Shown here: in pieces, positions 26,506 to 34,007 of the stretch
Numbering within the stretch: the first letter of the stretch is position 1
Layout: each line of letters starts with the position of its first letter
Source of the DNA: Oscillospiraceae bacterium
GTDB lineage: Bacteria > Bacillota > Clostridia > Oscillospirales > Ruminococcaceae
Assembly (NCBI GenBank): GCA_016297675.1
Contig: JAEDGE010000001.1
Coordinates: forward strand, 1 to 45,771
Reading direction: 5' to 3'
DNA: 45,771 bases
Position numbers and translations under genes: made by a program
The notes under the pieces: generated by a model
The model's input: only the letters and a program-made list of their open reading frames with translations
The model's database searches: none
What the model was told of the DNA's origin: nothing

Positions 26506-27236
26506 GAAAATATCGAGTAGCAGTCATTGCTGGAACCAGTGATGCCACAGATTTGATTGCTTCTTTGCCAAAATCGTGTGAAGTGACCGCTTTTGTAGCA
26601 ACGCCTTATGGAAAAGAAATTTTAAACGGTACAAATTGTCAGGTTCATGTTGGTCGGCTGGATGCAGATGGATTTTCTGTTGCTTTGACTGGTTTTGATG
26701 CAGTATTGGATGCCTCGCATCCTTTTGCAGTTGTAGTAACAGAAACAGTAAAGACTGTGTGTCAAGCAAAACAGATTCCCTATTATCGAATTGGCAGACC
26801 GACCTTGCAGTATGATTATGAGAAATTATATTCTGTTCCTACCAAGGAAGATGCTGCAGCATGGCTGTCTTCCATTTCCGGCAATTTATTTTTTACTGTT
26901 GGAATCAATACACTTCCGTTTTATGCAGCACAGGTAAAAGATTTTGCAACTCGTTCGTTTGCAAGAGTATTGGATACATCTTCTTCTCATCAAGAAGCAC
27001 AAGCCATTCCGTCACAGTTTTGGTTTGCGATGCCGCCGTATTCTGTAGAAGAAACGGTGCAATTTTTGCGGAAGCATAAAATTGCAGTACTAATTTCTAA
27101 AGATAGTGGTGCAAGAGGCGGTGTGCCGGAGAAAATCAAAGCTGCCAGTATTGTAGGAATACCAGTTTTATTGATACAGTCGCCAGAAGCTACTATTTCA
27201 AAATTTATAAGAGAAAATAATGAAAATAGTTTTTAG
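26502..27236 (+). CDS. cbiJ: Cobalt-precorrin-6A reductase
   Basis: NADH-dependent reduction of the macrocycle of cobalt-precorrin-6A. The 244-residue protein begins YRVAVIAGTSDATDLI, which replaces the GGTxEA dinucleotide loop seen in many members. It contains the hallmark DASHPFA at about residues 69-75 and ends with a VLISKDSGARGGVPEKI segment where family members have SKNSG. Last gene of the large corrinoid operon; the stop is followed by a strong terminator. Confidence 0.92.
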   Translation: MRKYRVAVIAGTSDATDLIASLPKSCEVTAFVATPYGKEILNGTNCQVHVGRLDADGFSVALTGFDAVLDASHPFAVVVTETVKTVCQAKQIPYYRIGRPTLQYDYEKLYSVPTKEDAAAWLSSISGNLFFTVGINTLPFYAAQVKDFATRSFARVLDTSSSHQEAQAIPSQFWFAMPPYSVEETVQFLRKHKIAVLISKDSGARGGVPEKIKAASIVGIPVLLIQSPEATISKFIRENNENSF

Positions 27237-27253
27237 AAATATTATTAGATTAT

Positions 27254-27296
27254 AAAAACAGTCTGAGAAGATGATTTCTCTTCTCAGACTGTTTTT
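27254..27296. terminator. Bidirectional terminator between cbiJ and dapB
   Basis: Perfect 18-base arms (27254-27271 and 27279-27296) with a 7-base loop. The arms begin with five A and end with five T, so the hairpin has a U-tract in both directions. It ends the plus-strand corrinoid operon and the minus-strand lysine operon. Confidence 0.93.
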
Positions 27297-27315
27297 GATT
27301 TATACAGCTTTTAAT

Positions 27316-28074
27316 TTAAGAAAGTTCAATCAGTTGTTTCATATCGTACAGCCCAGCAGGCTTTCCGCAGAGAAAAACAGCAGCATTTATAGCGCCTTCT
27401 GCAAATACAGTTTTAGAAGCGGCACTATGAGAAAGTGTAATCACTTCATCGTGCCCCGCAAAAATCACATCGTGTTCTCCGACAATCGTACCGCCACGAA
27501 TGGCATGCATGCCGATTTCGTTCTTTTCCCGTTTCATTCTGCGTGCATGACGGTCGTAGACATAGTGATAGCGATTTTCTTTCACTTCATTGATCGCATT
27601 GGCAAGCATAATGGCTGTACCGCTTGGTGCATCAATTTTCTGGTTATGATGCTTTTCTACAATCTCAATGTCAAACTGATCTCCCAGAATGGCAGTTGCA
27701 CGTTTTGCCAGTTCTACCAGTAAGTTAATACCAAGAGACATATTAAAGGTAAAGAATACTGGAATCTGTTCGGCAGCCGTTTTGATTTGTGAAATTTGTG
27801 CTTCACTGTAACCTGTCGTTGCCAGAACCAATGCAACGTTATGGGTAAAAGCATAGTTTAGCAACATATCCAGAGAAGACGGATTAGAGAAGTCAATGAT
27901 AACATCCGGCTGTTCTGGCAGCTGTTCTGCCGTTTCTACAATCGGAAATACATCATATTGTTTCGTGTAGCTGTCAATTCCGCCGATGACTTTGCAATCT
28001 TCTCGATTGGCAATGCAGCCAGCAAGCGTGTGTCCCATTTTTCCGTTTGCACCGCATAAAACAATTTTTGTCAT
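27316..28074 (-). CDS. dapB: 4-hydroxy-tetrahydrodipicolinate reductase
   Basis: NAD(P)H-dependent reduction of hydroxy-tetrahydrodipicolinate in the lysine and diaminopimelate pathway. The 252-residue protein has the dinucleotide loop GANGKMG at 8-14, DFSNPSSL, ATTGYS, and the substrate and catalytic segment KHHNQKIDAPSGTA (H142, H143, K146). The start at 28074 has AAAGGATGTG upstream; a longer reading from 28146 lies in dapA and adds nothing. Last gene of the operon, 31 bases after dapA. Confidence 0.95.
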   Translation of the reverse strand: MTKIVLCGANGKMGHTLAGCIANREDCKVIGGIDSYTKQYDVFPIVETAEQLPEQPDVIIDFSNPSSLDMLLNYAFTHNVALVLATTGYSEAQISQIKTAAEQIPVFFTFNMSLGINLLVELAKRATAILGDQFDIEIVEKHHNQKIDAPSGTAIMLANAINEVKENRYHYVYDRHARRMKREKNEIGMHAIRGGTIVGEHDVIFAGHDEVITLSHSAASKTVFAEGAINAAVFLCGKPAGLYDMKQLIELS

Positions 28075-28105
28075 TTGTTCACATCCTTTGTTTTTCAGAG
28101 AGCCC

Positions 28106-28993
28106 TTAAACCAGACCGTGTGCAGCAAGTGCATCGTGCAAAGCAACCTTATGTTCTTCTGTCATTTCATAGAGCGGCATTCTGCATGGACCAGCCGGCA
28201 TTCCCATCTGATTGAGTGCATCTTTCACTGGAATCGGATTTACCTCAATGAATAATTTGTTGATCAAATCCAAGTATTCCAGCTGCATTTTCGTAGCAGC
28301 TGCAAAGTTATTTTCGAGGCAATACTGTGTCATTTGGTGCGTTTCCTTTGGCATGACATTGGACAATACAGAAATAACGCCCTTTCCACCCAGAGACATA
28401 ATTGGCACAATCATGTCATCATTGCCGCTGTAAATATCCACCAAATCACCGCACTGTGCAGCCAGCTTAGCTGTATAACCAATATTGCCAGAGGCCTCTT
28501 TAACAGCAACAATGTTCTTGTGCTGACCGAGTGTCTTTACGGTTGCAACGTCAATGGCAACACCCGTACGACTTGGAATATTGTAGAGAATGATTGGAAT
28601 ATCAACACTGTCTGCAATCATGGTATAGTGCGCAATTAAGCCACGTTGTGTACATTTGTTATAGTATGGTGTAACCAGAAGCAGACCATCTGCACCAAGT
28701 TCCTGTGCTTCTCTGGAGAGTTCAATGGCATACTGTGTGTCATTGCTTCCTGTTCCAGCAATGACCGGAACACGGTTATGCGTATGCTCGACTGCACAAC
28801 GGATGCAGTCACGATGTTCTTCATCACTTAGTGTGGAAGACTCGCCGGTTGTACCACAAATAATAATGGCATCTGTTCCATTTTCAATCTGGAAGTCAAT
28901 TAGTTTTTTCAGTCCCTCAAAGTCAACTGTACCATCTTGCAGCATCGGTGTAACAATAGCAACGCCAGCACCGGTAAAAATTGTATTTTTCAT
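28106..28993 (-). CDS. dapA: 4-hydroxy-tetrahydrodipicolinate synthase
   Basis: Condenses pyruvate with aspartate semialdehyde, the first step committed to lysine and meso-diaminopimelate. The 295-residue TIM-barrel lyase has T48/T49 in GTTGESSTL, Y137 in LYNIPSRTG and the Schiff-base lysine K165 in VAVKEASGN. A strong AAAGGAG precedes ATG 28993. It lies in a minus-strand operon between a GNAT gene and dapB; the whole unit follows a lysine riboswitch. Confidence 0.96.
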   Translation of the reverse strand: MKNTIFTGAGVAIVTPMLQDGTVDFEGLKKLIDFQIENGTDAIIICGTTGESSTLSDEEHRDCIRCAVEHTHNRVPVIAGTGSNDTQYAIELSREAQELGADGLLLVTPYYNKCTQRGLIAHYTMIADSVDIPIILYNIPSRTGVAIDVATVKTLGQHKNIVAVKEASGNIGYTAKLAAQCGDLVDIYSGNDDMIVPIMSLGGKGVISVLSNVMPKETHQMTQYCLENNFAAATKMQLEYLDLINKLFIEVNPIPVKDALNQMGMPAGPCRMPLYEMTEEHKVALHDALAAHGLV

Positions 28994-29035
28994 AGTGGGA
29001 ACGCTCCTTTCAAATTTGTTGTTTTGTGAGAGAGT

Positions 29036-29488
29036 TTATGAAATGGGTTTCATAAAAGTCAGCCAAGTGTCAGAAACGTCTCCCTGCATTGCATGATAAA
29101 ATGCAATGGCAGATATATTTTCCTTTAAACATTTCCATTCTATTCGCAAGCAATTTTTTTCTTTTGCAATCTGTTCCAGATTCTGAAATAATTTTGATGC
29201 AACACCTTTGTTACGATATGCTGGTTCCACCCAAAGCTCTTCCAGATAGAGAACTGTTCTACCTGAAAGCATCGCAAGCGGAATGAAAAAATAAGCAGCC
29301 AGTCCAATGGTTGTTCCATTTTCTGTTTCTGCCAATAATGCAAAGAGACTATTTTCTTCTTGTAGCATCTTGTGAATCGTTTCTGCTGTTAATTCACAGG
29401 ATGCAGAAAGCCCTTCAAAATCTGCTAACTTGTGTATCATTTGACAGATGACTTCTGCATCATCGGATGTAGCAGGTCGAATGTTCAT
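29036..29488 (-). CDS. GNAT-family N-acetyltransferase
   Basis: A 150-residue acetyl-CoA-dependent N-acetyltransferase of unknown substrate. It starts MNIRPATSDDAEVICQMI and carries motif A as VEPAYRNKGVASKLF (acetyl-CoA pyrophosphate loop), preceded by LYLEELWV and followed by RIEWKCLKENISAIAFY. The overall pattern is close to the diamine and aminoglycoside-like small GNATs. It overlaps asd by ATGA and precedes dapA by 42 bases, so it is made with lysine enzymes under riboswitch control. A role on a lysine-related amine is possible but is only suggested by position. The longer frame from 29572 lies inside asd. Confidence 0.85.
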   Translation of the reverse strand: MNIRPATSDDAEVICQMIHKLADFEGLSASCELTAETIHKMLQEENSLFALLAETENGTTIGLAAYFFIPLAMLSGRTVLYLEELWVEPAYRNKGVASKLFQNLEQIAKEKNCLRIEWKCLKENISAIAFYHAMQGDVSDTWLTFMKPIS

Positions 29489-30564
29489 GCAAAGTAGCCC
29501 TTTGCAGCCAGCAATTCTGCCAGTAATACCGCACCGCCAGCAGCACCACGCAGCGTGTTGTGAGACAGGCAAACGAACTTATAATCAAACAGAGAATCTT
29601 CTCGCAGACGACCAACAGAAACAGCCATGCCGTTTTCCAGATTGCGGTCAATCTTTGCCTGCGGGCGGTTATCTTCTTCAAAATAGTGGATAAACTGCTT
29701 TGGTGCACTTGGCAGCTGCAATTCCTGTGGCACACCTGCAAATTCCTGCCAAGCCTTTAGAATTTCTTCTTTTGATGGCTTCTTGTCGAACGAAACAAAT
29801 ACTGCCGCAGTGTGCCCATCAGAAACGGGTACACGCAAACACTGTGTGGTGATGAGTGGAGAAGTAACCGAAACAATCTGGTCGCTTTCTACGCTGCCCC
29901 AAACCTTCAAAGGTTCTTTTTCTGACTTTTCTTCTTCACCACCGATGAACGGGATCACATTATCCACCATTTCCGGCCATGACTGGAAGGTCTTTCCGGC
30001 ACCAGAAATTGCCTGATAGGTGCAAGCGAGTACCTGCTTGATGCCATAAGCACGCAGTGGAGAAAGTGCTGGCACATAGCTCTGAATGGAGCAATTGGAC
30101 TTGACAGCAATGAAACCCTTCTTTGTACCAAGCCGTTTTTTCTGGCTTTCGATGACATCCAGATGTTCCGGATTCACTTCTGGAATAACCATTGGTACAT
30201 CCGGCGTAAACCGATGAGCAGAATTATTGGAAACGACAGGACATTCTGCCTTTGCATACGCTTCTTCCAGTGCACGGATTTCCTCTTTTTTCATGTCTAC
30301 TGCACAGAAGACAAAGTCTACCATGGAAGCAATTTTTTCAATGTCTGCCTGTGCATCCAGCATTACCATATCCTTCATAGCAGACGGCATTGGGTTTGTC
30401 ATTGCCCAACGGCTGCCAACAGCTGCTTCATAGGTTTTACCAGCAGAGCGAGGAGAGGCTGCCAGTGCGACAACCTGAAACCACGGATGACCGTCCAGCA
30501 AGGTTGCAAACCGCTGACCTACCATGCCTGTTGCACCAATGATACCAACTTTCCACTGTTTCAT
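29485..30564 (-). CDS. asd: Aspartate-semialdehyde dehydrogenase
   Basis: Reduces aspartyl phosphate to aspartate semialdehyde with NADPH. The 359-residue enzyme has the dinucleotide loop GATGMVGQRF, NNSAHR, the catalytic cysteine in KSNCSIQSYVPAL, the QAISGAGK segment and a late histidine in VSDGHTAAVFV. The GMVGQRFATLLDGHPWF start and length fit the archaeal/fungal-type branch of Asd rather than the enterobacterial one. ATG 30564 has GGAGG eight bases upstream; a TTG five codons earlier sits on that site. First gene of the lysine operon, behind the riboswitch. Confidence 0.95.
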   Translation of the reverse strand: MKQWKVGIIGATGMVGQRFATLLDGHPWFQVVALAASPRSAGKTYEAAVGSRWAMTNPMPSAMKDMVMLDAQADIEKIASMVDFVFCAVDMKKEEIRALEEAYAKAECPVVSNNSAHRFTPDVPMVIPEVNPEHLDVIESQKKRLGTKKGFIAVKSNCSIQSYVPALSPLRAYGIKQVLACTYQAISGAGKTFQSWPEMVDNVIPFIGGEEEKSEKEPLKVWGSVESDQIVSVTSPLITTQCLRVPVSDGHTAAVFVSFDKKPSKEEILKAWQEFAGVPQELQLPSAPKQFIHYFEEDNRPQAKIDRNLENGMAVSVGRLREDSLFDYKFVCLSHNTLRGAAGGAVLLAELLAAKGYFA

Positions 30565-30587
30565 TTGTAAATCCTCCAAAAATCATT

Positions 30588-30617
30588 AAAAATAAAAAAA
30601 ACCGGTTGAAAACCGAT
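30588..30617 (-). terminator. Riboswitch-linked terminator upstream of asd
   Basis: On the minus strand a 7-bp stem (ATCGGTT with AACCGGT, loop TTC) is followed by seven T, an A and five more T. It lies between the lysine aptamer and the asd ribosome site, as expected for transcriptional control. Confidence 0.8.
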
Positions 30618-30660
30618 AGAGTATGCGTTATAATAGATATGTTGGCATTTTGTATCTGCC

Positions 30661-30825
30661 GATAGCTCTCCATCACAACGATGACAGTCACAGACCTGTT
30701 CGGAGCTGTGACCAGAAAAGAAAGGACCAGATTCTTTTCTTCGGCACTCGCACCTTTTTGTTCTGCATTGACGATTGGTCAGATCCAGTCAGAACATACT
30801 CATTTTGAGTGCACCTCTATCTTAA
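30661..30825 (-). promoter_or_regulatory. Lysine riboswitch (L-box)
   Basis: On the minus strand, conserved L-box elements occur in the right order. These are AGATAGAGGTGCACTC with AGTA soon after, GGTGCGAGTGCCGAAG in the middle, and CTGTCATC, TGGAGAGCTATC at the 3' end. GATAG at the 5' end pairs with CTATC at the 3' end to close helix P1. A terminator follows and then the lysine operon, so lysine binding should stop transcription. With its promoter it explains most of the 30565-30889 non-coding stretch. Confidence 0.93.
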
Positions 30826-30830
30826 GTTCC

Positions 30831-30859
30831 ATCATACCATTTTTCCGGTGGTATGTCAA
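30831..30859 (-). promoter_or_regulatory. Promoter of the lysine operon
   Basis: Minus-strand TTGACA and TATGAT are 17 bases apart, and the riboswitch starts about 6 bases after the -10. A 7-bp inverted repeat (CATACCA/TGGTATG, 30833-30855) fills the spacer and enters both boxes. Confidence 0.85.
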
Positions 30860-30889
30860 TATTATTTTGAAAAAAATTAGGAGTGAACC

Positions 30890-31918
30890 ATGAAAAAATC
30901 AGATTTTTATTATAATTTACCGGAATCGTTGATTGCACAGACACCAGTGACACCAAGAGATCATTCTCGTTTGATGTTGGTCGACAAAGAAACCGGTGCA
31001 ATTTCTCACCGCCATTTCTACAATTTATGCGATATTCTGCAAAAGGGTGACTTACTGGTTATGAATGATTCCCGCGTTCTGCCAGCGAGACTGTATGGAG
31101 AAAAAATAGAAAATGGAACCTTTATTGAATTTCTGCTGCTCGAACAAAAAGGCGATCAGTGTTGGGAAATTATTTGTCGACCTGGCAAGAAGGCAAAGGT
31201 GGGTACACGATTTTCTTTTGGTGACGGAAAATTGATAGCAGAGGTAATGGAAGTGAAACCGGATGGCAATCGGATTGTTCAGTTTCAGTGTGACGGCAAT
31301 TTCTATACAGTATTGGATGAAATCGGACAAATGCCACTTCCGCCGTATATCACAAAGAAATTAGAAGACAAAGAACGCTATCAGACTGTTTATTCCAGAG
31401 AACTTGGTTCTGCAGCAGCTCCCACTGCTGGATTGCATTTTACAAAAGAAATGCTGCAAACGTTACAGGAAAAAGGAATTGATACTGCATTTGTAACTTT
31501 ACATGTGGGACTTGGCACATTTCGTCCGGTTAAAGAAGACGATGTCTTACAGCATAAGATGCATAGTGAGCATTATCATCTGCCGCAGGAAACAGTAGAT
31601 AAAATTTTACAGACAAAGCGGAACGGTGGACGAGTCATTGCTGTTGGTACAACTTCTTGCCGCACATTGGAGGCAGTTGCAACGATGCATGATGGTGTAT
31701 TAGAAGCATCAGACGGTTATACAGATATTTTCATTTATCCGGGTTACCAATTTAAAGTATTGGATGGACTCATTACGAATTTCCATTTGCCGGAGAGCAC
31801 ATTGATTATGCTTGTATCTGCATTGTTGGGTTATGAAAAGACCATGCATGCTTATGAAGTTGCGGTACAAGAACAATATCGCTTTTTCAGCTTTGGCGAT
31901 GCGATGTGTATTTTATAA
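30890..31918 (+). CDS. queA: S-adenosylmethionine:tRNA ribosyltransferase-isomerase
   Basis: Transfers and isomerises the ribose of SAM onto preQ1 in tRNA (position 34) to form epoxyqueuosine. The 342-residue length is normal. Family segments include FYYNLPESLIAQTP at the N-terminus, LVMNDSRVLPARL, SAAAPTAGLHFT and VIAVGTTSCRTLEA, and the end reads YRFFSFGDAMCIL. ATG 30890 follows TTAGGAGTGAACC. It is divergent from the lysine operon. No tgt gene is next to it; a weak terminator follows. Confidence 0.95.
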   Translation: MKKSDFYYNLPESLIAQTPVTPRDHSRLMLVDKETGAISHRHFYNLCDILQKGDLLVMNDSRVLPARLYGEKIENGTFIEFLLLEQKGDQCWEIICRPGKKAKVGTRFSFGDGKLIAEVMEVKPDGNRIVQFQCDGNFYTVLDEIGQMPLPPYITKKLEDKERYQTVYSRELGSAAAPTAGLHFTKEMLQTLQEKGIDTAFVTLHVGLGTFRPVKEDDVLQHKMHSEHYHLPQETVDKILQTKRNGGRVIAVGTTSCRTLEAVATMHDGVLEASDGYTDIFIYPGYQFKVLDGLITNFHLPESTLIMLVSALLGYEKTMHAYEVAVQEQYRFFSFGDAMCIL

Positions 31919-31935
31919 TTACAAATCTGTCTGAG

Positions 31936-31955
31936 TATCTTCACAAGATATTTTT
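31936..31955 (+). terminator. Weak AT-rich terminator after queA
   Basis: TATCTT and AAGATA form a 6-bp stem with a 3-base loop, followed by five T. Its low GC content makes it a modest candidate. Confidence 0.45.
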
Positions 31956-32036
31956 AAGAAATTCCCATAAAAATAAAAGGAATCGAAACTTTTTAAGCGA
32001 ACAACCTGAAAATGATTTGAAATATGGAAAATTGCA

Positions 32037-32066
32037 TTGACAACAGAAAAAACAGCGTGCTAAAAT
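32037..32066 (+). promoter_or_regulatory. Promoter of sdaAB-sdaAA
   Basis: TTGACA at 32037-32042 and TAAAAT at 32061-32066 with an 18-base spacer. The leader to the sdaAB start is about 115 bases. Confidence 0.7.
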
Positions 32067-32082
32067 GAGCAAAAAGAAAGTG

Positions 32083-32144
32083 TTTCCATTTCTCATTTGC
32101 AATTGGTTTTAGAAATAAATCAGATAGAATGGAAATACTATCTG
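32083..32144 (+). promoter_or_regulatory. Structured leader upstream of sdaAB
   Basis: A perfect 7-bp hairpin (CAGATAG 32121-32127 with CTATCTG 32138-32144) has a 10-base loop. That loop contributes AATGGAAA (32128-32135 with one stem base), the exact complement of TTTCCATT at 32083-32090. A pseudoknot or alternative fold is therefore possible. It resembles no riboswitch class I know. Confidence 0.4.
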
Positions 32145-32188
32145 TAAAAATATGAACATTGCAGCCGTGTGATTTCAGGGAGGACGTT

Positions 32189-32857
32189 ATGCATATTTTT
32201 GATATTATTGGACCTGTTATGATTGGACCATCCAGTTCCCATACAGCTGGTGCGGCAAAAATTGGATATGTTACAAGAAAATTATTGGGGGAACGTCCAG
32301 TAGAAGCAGAAATTATGCTGCATGGTTCTTTTTCTGCAACGGGTTCGGGACATGGGACAGATCGTGCAATTGTAGCAGGACTACTCGGTTATAAACCGGA
32401 TGATGAACATCTACCCAATAGTTTTGTAGAAGCAAAACAAGCAGGACTTGCATTTGAATTAACACACGGAGTGATTCGAAATGCTCATCCAAATACAGCA
32501 AAAATTCATGTTTTTGGAGAAAGTGGGAAAGAGTTAGAGGTTGTAGGCGCTTCTGTTGGCGGCGGTCGGATTCAAATTTGTGAGATTGATGGAATTTGCA
32601 CGAATTTTTCCGGAGAATATAATACGATTATCGTGCACAATACAGATACACCAGGACATGTCGCACAGGTTACTACTGTATTGGCACAGAAGAATGTAAA
32701 TATTGCTTCAATGCAGCTTTACCGAAATATGCAAGGCGGTTACGCAGTTATGATCATTGAATGTGATGATGTTATTCCGGAAAATATGTTGGCATGGCTG
32801 AAAGATTTGGATGGCATTATTAAAATTACCAGTTACAATGCGGAAGAGGGGGTATAA
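32189..32857 (+). CDS. sdaAB: L-serine dehydratase, beta subunit
   Basis: Small subunit of the two-part iron-sulfur L-serine dehydratase, which deaminates serine to pyruvate and ammonia. The 222-residue protein shows IGPVMIGPSSSHTAGAAK, HGSFSATGSGHGTD, GASVGGGRIQI, and a C-terminal ACT domain from about residue 148 (TIIVHNTDTPGHVAQVT). The start at 32189 is set by GGGAGG eight bases upstream; the ATG-like start 10 codons earlier lacks a site. It is followed by the alpha subunit after 5 bases. Confidence 0.94.
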   Translation: MHIFDIIGPVMIGPSSSHTAGAAKIGYVTRKLLGERPVEAEIMLHGSFSATGSGHGTDRAIVAGLLGYKPDDEHLPNSFVEAKQAGLAFELTHGVIRNAHPNTAKIHVFGESGKELEVVGASVGGGRIQICEIDGICTNFSGEYNTIIVHNTDTPGHVAQVTTVLAQKNVNIASMQLYRNMQGGYAVMIIECDDVIPENMLAWLKDLDGIIKITSYNAEEGV

Positions 32858-32862
32858 GTAAT

Positions 32863-33744
32863 ATGGCACTGAAATCTGTGGCAGAATTGATGACAGCTTG
32901 TGAGATTTCCCAAAAACCACTGTGGGAAGTCATTCTCATGCAAGACTTGGAAATTGATACGCCGGAAGCCAGAACTGTATCTATGCAAAGAATGGATCAT
33001 ATGTGGAATATTATGTGTGCCTCCGTAAAAAATTATGATAAAGAACAGCATTCTTTCAGTGGTTTGGTCGGCGGAGATGGTGCAAGGTATCTGGACGCAA
33101 TGCAATCTGGAAATATGATGTGTGGACACTATTTTAACTTGGCGATTGCAACTGCGTTAAAGGTGAGTGAGTGTAACGCTTGTATGAAACGAATTGTAGC
33201 CGCACCAACTGCCGGTTCCTGTGGTGTCATACCAGCTGCTTTGATTCCCTATCAGGAAGAATACCATACAACGAAAGAAGATATGCTGCATGCACTTTAT
33301 GTTGCAGGTGGATTTGGCAATATCATTGCGGAGCGAGCTTCTATTTCTGGTGCAGAGGCTGGATGTCAGGCGGAGATTGGAGCGGCTTCTGCTATGGCAG
33401 CCGCCGCTTTGACGTTTTTGTGCGGCGGCACACCGGAAGCATGTGAAAATGCCTGTGCAATGGCACTGAAAAATTTGCTTGGATTGGTTTGTGATCCGGT
33501 TGCCGGATTAGTAGAGGTGCCATGTGTAAAACGAAATGTCGTTGGTGTTGTCAATGCCATTGCTTGTGCCAATATGGCGATTTCTGGCATCACCAGTCGA
33601 ATTCCAGCCGATGAGGTAATTGATGCAATGGGGGATATTGGACGGCATATGCCAGAAACATTGCGAGAAACTGCAACTGGTGGCTTGGCAGTCACACCGA
33701 CTGCACAGAAAGTAGCAGAAAGGTTTTCCAAAAATACAGAATAA
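32863..33744 (+). CDS. sdaAA: L-serine dehydratase, alpha subunit
   Basis: Catalytic, [4Fe-4S]-binding subunit of L-serine dehydratase. The 293-residue protein contains the conserved APTAGSCGVIPAA segment, CNACMKR just before it, FLCGGTPEACENA, and LVCDPVAGLVEVPCVKRN; cysteines in these segments are the likely cluster ligands. The exposed cluster makes such enzymes oxygen sensitive, in line with an anaerobe. GAGGGGG lies upstream of ATG 32863, and the gene is coupled to sdaAB. Confidence 0.95.
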   Translation: MALKSVAELMTACEISQKPLWEVILMQDLEIDTPEARTVSMQRMDHMWNIMCASVKNYDKEQHSFSGLVGGDGARYLDAMQSGNMMCGHYFNLAIATALKVSECNACMKRIVAAPTAGSCGVIPAALIPYQEEYHTTKEDMLHALYVAGGFGNIIAERASISGAEAGCQAEIGAASAMAAAALTFLCGGTPEACENACAMALKNLLGLVCDPVAGLVEVPCVKRNVVGVVNAIACANMAISGITSRIPADEVIDAMGDIGRHMPETLRETATGGLAVTPTAQKVAERFSKNTE

Positions 33745-33795
33745 TTTTTTACAAAAAAATAATTTAATATAAATTTTTCATACAAAATTGTAGAG

Positions 33796-33893
33796 TATAA
33801 TAAAATCATAAAAGGCCTTGAAATGAATTACCATTTGGAACAATGACGTCCCATACAGTAACCAATTACTGTATGTGGGCGTTTTTTTATGTT
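33796..33893 (+). promoter_or_regulatory. Leader RNA with promoter -10 and terminator upstream of amtB
   Basis: TATAAT at 33796-33801 lacks a good -35, which hints at an activator. About 15-20 bases later a small hairpin (AAATG/CATTT, 33821-33836) precedes a strong terminator hairpin at 33847-33881, followed by seven T. The arms there pair over 14 bases with one bulge. The expected product is a short RNA of about 85 bases, or an attenuated amtB transcript if the hairpin can be bypassed. Confidence 0.55.
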
Positions 33894-33951
33894 TAAATTA
33901 AGTTTCCGATTGGTAGACACCGGTGCGACTGTAATTATTTATGTAAATCTA

Positions 33952-33963
33952 TTTTACGTAAAA
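33952..33963 (+). promoter_or_regulatory. 12-bp perfect palindrome upstream of amtB
   Basis: TTTTACGTAAAA is fully self-complementary and lies 44 bases before the amtB start, after the leader terminator. A related half, TTATGTAAAT, lies just upstream. Together they loosely resemble a GlnR/TnrA-type box, but the spacing is one base off and the last position differs. Confidence 0.4.
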
Positions 33964-34007
33964 CTGCAAGACATCGCAGAAAAGCAAGTTTGAGGAGGAC
34001 AAAATCA

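Noticed and set aside
33808..33893. ANTAR-type dual hairpin upstream of amtB
   Set aside because: Both loops have six bases and start with A, but neither has the required G at loop position four.
33918..33925. CACCGGTG palindrome upstream of amtB
   Set aside because: Only 8 bp, symmetry does not extend, and nothing else supports a binding site.
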